Positions 6,429-12,906 of a stretch of 12,906 nt of DNA are shown piece after piece. The translations under genes and the position numbers were made by a program. The notes below the pieces were generated by a model that was given only the letters and a program-made list of their open reading frames with translations, was not told the origin of the DNA and did not search any database. Positions within the stretch are counted from its first letter, which is position 1, and every line of letters begins with the position of its first letter. Source of the stretch: an uncultured Angelakisella sp. (lineage in GTDB: Bacteria > Bacillota > Clostridia > Oscillospirales > Ruminococcaceae); assembly GCA_910585525.1 (NCBI GenBank), contig CAJUFR010000060.1:1-12906 (forward strand). The letters run 5' to 3'.

Positions 6429-9395
6429 ATGGCTGTAAACGCGGCAAGCAGTTCCTATGTGAACAACGCCAGCAGCAACAAGGGCTTCTCCGGCCTGGCT
6501 TCCGGTGTGGACACCGAGAGCATGGTGGAGCAGCTTCTTTCCGGCACCCAATCCAAGATCGACAAGCAGGAGGGGCTCAAGCAGCAGCTGCAGTGGAAGC
6601 AGGAGATCTACCGGGATATCATCTCCCAGATCAACTCCTTCCAAACCAAGTTCTTCAGCTTCTCCTCCTCCAGCAACCTGATGAGTGACGCCTTCTTCAA
6701 CGCCATGAGCGCCATCTCCTCCTCCAGCGCGTTTAAGGCCACCGCCACCACCTCCGCCTCCACCGGCAGCAGCAGCATGGAGGTCCGCCGCCTGGCCACC
6801 AAGGCCAGCATCACCTCCGGCAGCACCATCAGCGGCAAGCTGGACGGCAAGCTGGACAGCGCCGCCCTGCAAAAACTCATCGACGGCCAGCTGGGCACCA
6901 AGGAGGATTACACCGTCAAGTTCAAGGTGGGGGACAAGAGCGTCAGCGTTGACCTGCGGGATGTTTTTGTCAACGATTCCACCGGCACCTTCACCAACTA
7001 CACCGCCGCCGACCGTGACCGGCTCATCCAGGAAAAACTCACCGACGCCTTCAAGGATACCGGCGTCAAGGCCAGCGTCAGCGGCGGCACCATCAAGCTG
7101 GTCAGCGAGGGTGACAACCGCCAGACCATCACCGTCAGCGGGGATTCCGGCAAGCTGGGCCTCCAGAAGCTGGGCCTGACCGCCAACGCCACCTCGGTGA
7201 ACAAGACCGCCAATAAGACCTCCACCCTCACCGGCAAGGTGGACGGCACCCCCAAAATGGAGTTCACCGTTACCCTGGACGACCTGAAAAAGACGGTGAG
7301 CATCGACCTGCGTGACCTGATGAACGCCGACGGCAGCCTGAAGAGCGACGCCGATATCCAGAAGGCCCTCCAGGCCGGGCTGGATATGGCCCACGGCAAG
7401 GGCCAGGTCACCGCCAGGTTCGGCGCCGACGGCTTTGAACTGGAGGTGGGCACCGGCCGCAAGGTGGATATCGGCGGCAGCGATGCCGCCATGGCGGTGC
7501 TGGGGATGAAGAACGGCGATTCCAACCGCATCACCCTGGGGAGCAAGCTGGGGGACCTGAACCTGGGCACCAAGCTCCAGGGGGGCAGCTTCCGCTTTAC
7601 CATCAACGGGCAGGAGTTCCACTTTACAGAGGATACCGCCATCATCGACGTCATGGACGTCATCAACCGCAGCGACGCCGGGGTCCGCATGATCTACCGG
7701 GCCCAGGATGATAAATTCGTGATGGAGGCCAAGGAATCCGGCGCCGGCAAGCAGATCGTGATGAGCCAGGAGGAGGGCAACCTCATCAACGCCCTGTTTG
7801 GCTCGGGCATCCCCAGCGGCGGGCGGATGCGCTCCAAGGCGCTGGAGCCCTACGAGATCCCCTTCTCCACCGACGTGGCCTTCGACAGCAGCAAGCTGAA
7901 CGCCACCACCCCCGGGGATACCACCCTCAAGGACCTGGGCCTTACCCTAAAGGACAAGGACGGCAAGGATATCCCGGAGGAGACCAAACTCAGCGACCTG
8001 TCCAAGGTCTCCGGCGGCATCTACAGCTTTGACGCCGACAACAAGACCATCACCCGCAAGGTGGACGGCAAGCTGACCCTGGCCGATATCGGCCTCACCC
8101 TCAACGACAAGGACGGCAACCCCATCGCCGGGACCACCACCCTGGCCGACCTGGCAAAGACCTCCGACGGGCTGTATACCTTCACCGGCGGCAAGATCAT
8201 GCGCCAGGTGGACGGCAACACCACCCTGGGGGACCTGGGGCTGCGGTTCAAGGGGCTGGACGGCTCCACCAAACTCTCCGACCTTTCCACCCTTACCACC
8301 GAGTTCGACTACGAGGACGGGCACATCATCCTGAAGGAGACCTTTGAGCCCAAGGGCGACCGGGCCAAGGAGGCCATGCTGAAGCTGTTCGGCACCGACG
8401 GCAAGATCGAGGTGGGCACCGACGGCGGCGGCGACGCCTTCCAGCAGGTGGACGGCCAGAACGCCATCGTGGTGGTGGACGGCGCCCAGACCGAGCGCAG
8501 CAGCAACAACTTCACCATCAACGGCATCAACTACGACCTGAACGATATCACCGGGACCTATTCCGACGTGACCCTCAACGACGCCGACGGCAAGTATTAC
8601 GACGCCGACGGCAACGTGGTGGAGGCCAAGGACCTGGTAGACGTGGGCGGGGTGATGAAAAAGTTCACCGGCACCGTGGCCAAGGTCACCGTCAGCCAGA
8701 ACACCGACCAGATCATGGACGGCATCAAGGAGTTCATCGACGAGTACAACAAGCTGGTCAAGACCTTGAACGACCTCATCGACGAGGACACCACCTACCG
8801 GGAGTACCCCCCCCTTACCTCCGCCCAGAAGAAAGAGATGAGCGAGCGGGAGATCGAACTGTGGGAGGAGAAGTCCAAAGGCGGCCTGCTCTACCGGGAC
8901 AGCAACATCGAGACCTTCCTGCAGCAGATGCGCACCGCCCTGTACCAGAAGCCCGCCGGGGCCGGGTACGCCCTGTACGAACTGGGCATCGAGACCGGCA
9001 CCTGGGAGCAGAAGGGCCAGCTGACCTTTGGCACCGACGGCGAGGCCAAACTCCGCCAGCTGCTGGAGAACGACCCCACCGGCGTCATGAAGCTGTTCAC
9101 CGACAAGACCGAGGGCCTGGGGACCAAGCTGAACGACATCCTGAACCAGACCGCCAAGGTCAGTTCCTCCAGCCCCGGCACTTTGGTGCAGATCGCCGGC
9201 GTCAAGGGGATGGGCACCGACAAGAACAACACCATGTATGACCAGATGAAGGCCATCGACGACAAGATCGCAGCCCTCAAACGGACCTACGAGGCGGAAA
9301 AGACCCGGTACTGGAAGCAGTTCAACACCATGGAGCAGCTGATCTCCAACATGAACACACAAAGTTCCTACCTGGCCCAGATGATGGGCGGCTGA
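6429..9395 (+). CDS. fliD: Flagellar filament cap protein FliD, unusually long
   Basis: FliD caps the growing flagellar filament and helps flagellin fold at the tip; it leaves the cell through the flagellar export channel. ATG 6429 follows AAAAGGAGG (6412-6420). At 988 residues it is well above the usual 400-700. The N-terminal family region is 20-85 (GFSGLASGVDTESMVEQLL). Residues 386-447 carry the hook-IN-like motif (FRFTINGQEFHFTEDTAIID). The C-terminal FliD domain spans about 675-988, with GGLLYRDSNIETFLQQMR near 820 and a closing coiled coil (about 940-988). The additional length comes from two related blocks at about 161-250 and 277-360 (both with VS-x-DLRD), and three repeats of about 50 residues at 498-622 (TTLxDLGL). 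Such inserts in the exposed middle of FliD are known to vary and can affect adhesion. It forms an operon with fliS. Confidence 0.95.
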   Translation: MAVNAASSSYVNNASSNKGFSGLASGVDTESMVEQLLSGTQSKIDKQEGLKQQLQWKQEIYRDIISQINSFQTKFFSFSSSSNLMSDAFFNAMSAISSSSAFKATATTSASTGSSSMEVRRLATKASITSGSTISGKLDGKLDSAALQKLIDGQLGTKEDYTVKFKVGDKSVSVDLRDVFVNDSTGTFTNYTAADRDRLIQEKLTDAFKDTGVKASVSGGTIKLVSEGDNRQTITVSGDSGKLGLQKLGLTANATSVNKTANKTSTLTGKVDGTPKMEFTVTLDDLKKTVSIDLRDLMNADGSLKSDADIQKALQAGLDMAHGKGQVTARFGADGFELEVGTGRKVDIGGSDAAMAVLGMKNGDSNRITLGSKLGDLNLGTKLQGGSFRFTINGQEFHFTEDTAIIDVMDVINRSDAGVRMIYRAQDDKFVMEAKESGAGKQIVMSQEEGNLINALFGSGIPSGGRMRSKALEPYEIPFSTDVAFDSSKLNATTPGDTTLKDLGLTLKDKDGKDIPEETKLSDLSKVSGGIYSFDADNKTITRKVDGKLTLADIGLTLNDKDGNPIAGTTTLADLAKTSDGLYTFTGGKIMRQVDGNTTLGDLGLRFKGLDGSTKLSDLSTLTTEFDYEDGHIILKETFEPKGDRAKEAMLKLFGTDGKIEVGTDGGGDAFQQVDGQNAIVVVDGAQTERSSNNFTINGINYDLNDITGTYSDVTLNDADGKYYDADGNVVEAKDLVDVGGVMKKFTGTVAKVTVSQNTDQIMDGIKEFIDEYNKLVKTLNDLIDEDTTYREYPPLTSAQKKEMSEREIELWEEKSKGGLLYRDSNIETFLQQMRTALYQKPAGAGYALYELGIETGTWEQKGQLTFGTDGEAKLRQLLENDPTGVMKLFTDKTEGLGTKLNDILNQTAKVSSSSPGTLVQIAGVKGMGTDKNNTMYDQMKAIDDKIAALKRTYEAEKTRYWKQFNTMEQLISNMNTQSSYLAQMMGG

Positions 9396-9410
9396 TAAGG
9401 AGAGGATAGA

Positions 9411-9797
9411 ATGGTCCAAAACCCATACCAGAAGTACCAGCAGCAATCGGTGATGACCATGACCCCGGGGGAGATGCTCCTGAAGCTGTACGACGGGACC
9501 ATCACCCAGCTGAACGCCGCCAAGCAGTTCCACGAGGAAAAGGACTACCAGCGATCCAACACGGCGCTGCAAAAGGCCCAGAAGATCCTGCGGTACCTGG
9601 ACCAGACCCTGGACCCCCAGTACGAGATATCCGGCAGCCTTAGCGCCCTGTACGATTATTTCATCCGCCGCCTTGTGGAGGCCAACCTCCACAAGGACAA
9701 CGGCCCCATCGACGAGGTGCTGCCCATGGTGGCGGAACTCCGGGACACCTTTGCCCAGGCGGACAAGGCCAGCCGCGCCGCCGCCGGGGCGGGCTAA
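9411..9797 (+). CDS. fliS: Flagellar export chaperone FliS
   Basis: Cytoplasmic chaperone that binds the C-terminal part of flagellin and prevents early polymerisation before export. The 128-residue all-helical product has the family marks NPYQKYQQQSVMTMTPGEML (4-23), LKLYDGTI (24-31), ALQKAQKILRYLDQTLD and SALYDYFIRRLVEANLHKD. ATG 9411 has AAGGAGAGG five bases upstream and lies 15 bases after the fliD stop, so the pair is translated from one message. The flagellin gene itself is not in the window. The C-terminal tail is alanine-rich and not conserved. Confidence 0.96.
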   Translation: MVQNPYQKYQQQSVMTMTPGEMLLKLYDGTITQLNAAKQFHEEKDYQRSNTALQKAQKILRYLDQTLDPQYEISGSLSALYDYFIRRLVEANLHKDNGPIDEVLPMVAELRDTFAQADKASRAAAGAG

Positions 9798-9814
9798 AAC
9801 AGCATAACCAAGCG

Positions 9815-9857
9815 CCGCCACCGGCAGCCTGTTCCAGGCGTGCCGTGTGGCGGTTTT
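9815..9857 (+). terminator. Rho-independent terminator after fliS
   Basis: Long hairpin: CCGCCAC-CGGCA-GCCTG (9815-9831), loop TTC, CAGGC-(g)-TGCCG-(t)-GTGGCGG (9835-9853), which is 17 base pairs with two single-base bulges, followed by TTTT. It separates fliDS from the downstream surface protein gene, which therefore needs its own promoter. Confidence 0.9.
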
Positions 9858-9908
9858 GTGGCCATTAGGGGGGCGCAGGAAAATGCTGCCGCCGGGGGGC
9901 CGGGGGGC

Positions 9909-9935
9909 TTTAGTTTTAGGGGAAGCGGCCGAAAA
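9909..9935 (+). promoter_or_regulatory. Sigma-28-like promoter for the large surface protein gene
   Basis: TTTAGTTT (9909-9916), an 11-base spacer and GCCGAAAA (9928-9935) match 13 of 16 bases of the flagellar sigma-28 consensus TAAAGTTT-N11-GCCGATAA. It lies between the fliS terminator and the next gene. No TTGACA/TATAAT-type promoter is visible in this gap. The start would be near 9942, with a leader of about 120 bases. Confidence 0.55.
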
Positions 9936-9958
9936 ATAAACAAGTGGAGGACTAGGGT

Positions 9959-10049
9959 TTTCTTCCCGGGTCCCCACCCAGGAACGACACAAACAAAGCC
10001 GGGGCGGCAGTCCCGGGAGTTTTCCATATCCCGGCAAAGCGGGAAGAAA
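9959..10049 (+). other. Structured leader RNA closed by a 10-bp long-range stem
   Basis: TTTCTTCCCG (9959-9968) pairs perfectly with CGGGAAGAAA (10040-10049), enclosing 71 bases and ending 12 bases before the start codon at 10062. Inside, CCGGG and CCCGG (around 10000-10016) can form a second stem. The 3' arm can instead form a local hairpin, TCCCG-GCAAAG-CGGGA (10029-10044), which would break the long stem. I could not match the element to a known riboswitch class; the c-di-GMP-I core sequences are not present in the right order. It could be a regulatory leader, but function is inference. Confidence 0.45.
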
Positions 10050-10061
10050 TGGGGGCGCCAA

Positions 10062-12906
10062 ATGAAACGAGAGACCAAAGCAAGAATAAAGTCCGCCGCG
10101 CTGGCACTGATGATGGTGGTGGCGTCGGTGCCGATGAACACATATACAGGCCACGCCGCAACGGATAAGCCGGTGATCAGCTTTGTGGAGGGTGACCCCT
10201 ACACCGGCTACGTGGTCACCGGGCGCAGCATCACCGTCAACGAGCAGGTCCCCAACGGCCTGGTCTCCGCCGGTCTTACCCTGACGCCTTCCACCACCGC
10301 CGGCACCGCTACCGGCGGCGAGGTGGAGAAGAAGCACGGTGTCACCATCGGCGAAAGGACCACCAGCGGCAGACGCTCCATCGTGGTGGACGGGAAGTTT
10401 AAGCCGGATGCGGCTCCACAACTTCCCTTTGGGTCTGTTGCGGAGGCGGAAAAGACTCCGTTGAAGCAGCTATATGTTGTCAATGGTATGTATAACGCCC
10501 TAAGTATGTCCGGTATTTTTAACCAAAGCTACACAATGGATGACCCGACAAAGAAAAAAACACTAAACGGGTCCGGGACAGCGACCTTCGACGTCAACGT
10601 GGCGGTTACCCGGTACAGCCGAATGATACTAAAGGCAGAAAGCGATGAAATGACTGGCAGTTTGCCAAGTTTCAGCATTGATTACGATGCGGCAACGCCA
10701 GAAGGTGTTTTTGCGGAGATTGTCGGAACAACTAAAGCACAGGGCGAGGACCTTAAGGTAAGAGTGACCGCCGAACAAGGGACAAACGCAAGAAATCTGA
10801 CCATTCGCATTACAAATGTAAACAACCAAAATATCAGTATCAATCTGGTGCGGAGTATTAACTATCCTGCTGTTACCCACACTGAGCAAGACCCTGACGG
10901 GAAGGATGTTACTGTTGTAGATAAGCCCGCGGGCTACGAGATCCGGGAAAACACACAATTCGAACTCATTTACCAGATGCCTACTGTGGAACCCCGGTTC
11001 CTCACCATCATGACCCCCCAGGCGGCGGTGCAGGACGTGGAACAGCTGATCCGGGACAGCGACGGCAAGGACAAGGAGGCCGATTCCTTTATCTCTCTGA
11101 GCGAAGGGGATTCCCTGGACTATATCAGCGACGTCTTTGACCTGCGCCACCTGAGCACCAACTTCAACGCCCCCTTCCGGGTGGAATGGAGTTGGCAGGC
11201 CACCGATATACTGGACGCCGCCACCGGCACATGGAAGAAGATCGCCAACCCCAACAGCGCCGAATACAAGAACGTCGTCCAGATAGGCGGCAGCAACCAG
11301 GAGTGGCAGACCGTCACCCTGAACGCCCTGGAGGACGATGTCAAGGGACAGCTTTCCGCCAAGGTGTTCTACCAGCGGGACGACGGTACCTTTTATGAAT
11401 CCTGCTCGGATACGATAGACGGGCAGTCCATCCCCACCAAGATCATCACCGTGCGCGGCACCGGCAAGCCGGTCAGCGTCACCGGCGTCAAAAAGATCAC
11501 TGGCACCCGGCAGAACTCCACTGGCAAGGAGGAGACCATCAACGAGAAGCTGACCCCCGGCAGCACCCACATCATCAACATGGACGCCTACCGGGGCGGC
11601 ATCAAGGAGTACAACAAGGACCCGGAAGGCCCCTTCCAGTACGAACTGGAAATGAACATGGGCATGAAGAACGGCGCCGCCCCCCATGTTACTGTGGAGA
11701 TGACAGGGGACACCGACGCTGTCACCCTCAAAGCCAGGGACACCGGGGGCTTCAAGGAGTATTCCCCCGGGGCCCAGATCAAAAACCCCGTCTTTGGTCT
11801 GAACGGCAACACCACGGCAGGCATCACCGGATTGCAGATATCCGCCCGCCAACTCCCCCCGGACACCCCGCCGAAGTCGGTGACCCTCACCATCAAGTTC
11901 GCCGCCCAGGGTCCCAACAACACCGTGGTGGATAATCCCGAGGTTTACATCATCAAGATCAACGTCAAGGACAACACCCCCAGCCAGGACAGCAGCCTGA
12001 AGAGCCTGGTCATCCAGGACCAGGACGGGGACACCATCCCCTTCTCCAATTTCTCTCCTGACACGCTGTCCTACACCGGGGCGAACACCATCCATATCCC
12101 CTTCAAGGCGAATTCCATCACCATCACCCCCACCCTCAACGACCCCCGCGGGGCCAACAACCCCATGCGGTTCTACCTGAAGGATACCATGGGGAACGTT
12201 GTGCCCATCCCCGGCCACGACCTGGAGAGCGGTATCGGCTACCGGGTCCAGAACGGGCAGAAGAGTTTCCTCATCCCCTTCTACAAGGAAGGGGAAAGCC
12301 CCAACAAGACCGAGATGCTGGGCAAGGTGTACTCCCTCTTTGTGGTGGCCCCCAGCCAGGACCCCCGGAGCGACTTCTGGACCACCTACCAGCTGGACAT
12401 CGTCCGGGACCCCCCCAGCACCGATAACACCCTTGGCTCTCTGGGCATCTACCTGGAGGACGCCGACCCCAACGACGCCAAAAACAACCTGATCCAGAAC
12501 TTCGACCCCAAGCAGGAGGTCTATGAGATCTGGATCCCCTACTCCACCAAGATGCTGCGGGTCCGGGCCAACAAGAACGACAGCCAGGCCAAGATGGACG
12601 AGATGAAGGTCACCGACCTGCCCGACTACAAGCTGGAGGGCATCACCGCCGCCGACCGCAACCTGGAGTGGCTGAAGGACGTCAAGGGGCACTTTAAGCT
12701 GCTGCCGGTAAAGCCCTCCGACCCCACCCTGGAGGCGGGTGTCATGGAACTTACCTTTACCGTCACGTCGGAGGAAGGATGGGTGAACGAGGAAGGCGGG
12801 CAAAAGACCTACCGGGTCCGCATCCACCGGGAGGACCCCAAGGACGACGCCTTTATGAGCGCCTTTGAGGTCACCGACAGCGACGAGAACGTCCTGACCT
12901 ACACCC
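10062..12906 (+). CDS. Large secreted surface protein with cadherin-like repeats (3' end beyond window)
   Basis: The first 948 residues of a large exported protein; no stop is reached. ATG 10062 begins MKRETKARIKSAALALMMVV, a Sec signal peptide (basic start, hydrophobic core 11-25, likely cleavage near Ala32/Ala33). The ribosome binding site is weak (GGGGG at 10051-10055). The mature part is rich in beta-strand-like, Thr/Asp/Asn-rich sequence with one cysteine visible. From residue 643 there are cadherin-like beta-sandwich units: DSSLKSLVIQ with FSPDTLSYT (643 on), DNTLGSLGIYL (788 on) and DAFMSAFEV (about 929 on, cut by the window). These domains are common in Gram-positive cell-surface proteins. 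A wall anchor, if any, is beyond the window. Codons 115-300 are markedly lower in GC. The upstream sigma-28-like promoter suggests co-expression with flagella. Function unknown; adhesion is a guess. Confidence 0.85.
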   Translation, partial: MKRETKARIKSAALALMMVVASVPMNTYTGHAATDKPVISFVEGDPYTGYVVTGRSITVNEQVPNGLVSAGLTLTPSTTAGTATGGEVEKKHGVTIGERTTSGRRSIVVDGKFKPDAAPQLPFGSVAEAEKTPLKQLYVVNGMYNALSMSGIFNQSYTMDDPTKKKTLNGSGTATFDVNVAVTRYSRMILKAESDEMTGSLPSFSIDYDAATPEGVFAEIVGTTKAQGEDLKVRVTAEQGTNARNLTIRITNVNNQNISINLVRSINYPAVTHTEQDPDGKDVTVVDKPAGYEIRENTQFELIYQMPTVEPRFLTIMTPQAAVQDVEQLIRDSDGKDKEADSFISLSEGDSLDYISDVFDLRHLSTNFNAPFRVEWSWQATDILDAATGTWKKIANPNSAEYKNVVQIGGSNQEWQTVTLNALEDDVKGQLSAKVFYQRDDGTFYESCSDTIDGQSIPTKIITVRGTGKPVSVTGVKKITGTRQNSTGKEETINEKLTPGSTHIINMDAYRGGIKEYNKDPEGPFQYELEMNMGMKNGAAPHVTVEMTGDTDAVTLKARDTGGFKEYSPGAQIKNPVFGLNGNTTAGITGLQISARQLPPDTPPKSVTLTIKFAAQGPNNTVVDNPEVYIIKINVKDNTPSQDSSLKSLVIQDQDGDTIPFSNFSPDTLSYTGANTIHIPFKANSITITPTLNDPRGANNPMRFYLKDTMGNVVPIPGHDLESGIGYRVQNGQKSFLIPFYKEGESPNKTEMLGKVYSLFVVAPSQDPRSDFWTTYQLDIVRDPPSTDNTLGSLGIYLEDADPNDAKNNLIQNFDPKQEVYEIWIPYSTKMLRVRANKNDSQAKMDEMKVTDLPDYKLEGITAADRNLEWLKDVKGHFKLLPVKPSDPTLEAGVMELTFTVTSEEGWVNEEGGQKTYRVRIHREDPKDDAFMSAFEVTDSDENVLTYT

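Noticed and set aside
9988..10040. Possible c-di-GMP-I riboswitch: pieces such as CACAAACAAAGCC and GGCAAAGC recall its core.
   Set aside because: The two core pieces are not in the right order or spacing, and the GNRA loop and receptor are missing. Kept only as an unclassified structured leader.
7947..12827. Long minus-strand open frames (7947-10421 and 10629-12827) opposite fliD, fliS and the surface protein gene.
   Set aside because: They are antisense shadows caused by high GC at third codon positions. They cross the fliS terminator and have no ribosome binding sites or recognisable domains.

Overview
The window is GC-rich (about 60% or more in most genes) and fits a motile member of the Clostridia, most likely an Oscillospiraceae-type gut bacterium. 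The reasons are the rpmF/YceD (DUF177) pair, the DUF512 radical-SAM gene next to der, strong AAGGAGG-type ribosome binding sites, sigma-28-type promoters at flagellar genes, and a multi-PAS histidine kinase of a type common in this group. Assignment to family is inference; no rRNA or other decisive marker is present.

Layout. (1) 1-1702, minus strand: the N-terminal 567 residues of a multi-PAS sensor histidine kinase whose 3' end lies outside the window. (2) 1703-1961: divergent promoter region with two near-perfect housekeeping promoters facing away from each other. (3) 1962-2687: yceD (DUF177) and rpmF (ribosomal protein L32), closed by a strong intrinsic terminator at 2698-2727. (4) 2754-3209: an unrecognised small gene split by an in-frame TGA. 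(5) 3233-6313: DUF512 radical-SAM/PDZ protein, der (ribosome-assembly GTPase) and a GtrA-family membrane protein, closely spaced and probably co-transcribed. (6) 6429-9797: fliD (unusually long flagellar cap protein) and fliS (flagellar export chaperone), preceded by a sigma-28-like promoter and followed by a strong terminator. (7) 9858-12906: a second sigma-28-like promoter, a leader with a 10-bp long-range stem, and the first 948 residues of a large secreted surface protein with cadherin-like repeats, running off the window end.

How the genes work together. The left half is ribosome housekeeping: L32, YceD (linked to 23S rRNA in other bacteria) and Der (50S assembly). The right half is motility and surface: FliD caps the filament, FliS guards flagellin before export, and the large secreted protein appears to sit under the same class of promoter, so it may be a surface or adhesion factor made together with flagella. 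That last link is inferred from promoter similarity and position only.

Most notable points: the TGA-interrupted gene, the domain duplication and 50-residue repeats in FliD, the possibly flagella-linked surface protein with its structured leader, and a low-GC patch inside that protein's gene. I did not find a CRISPR array, transposon, toxin-antitoxin pair, prophage or recognisable defence system.
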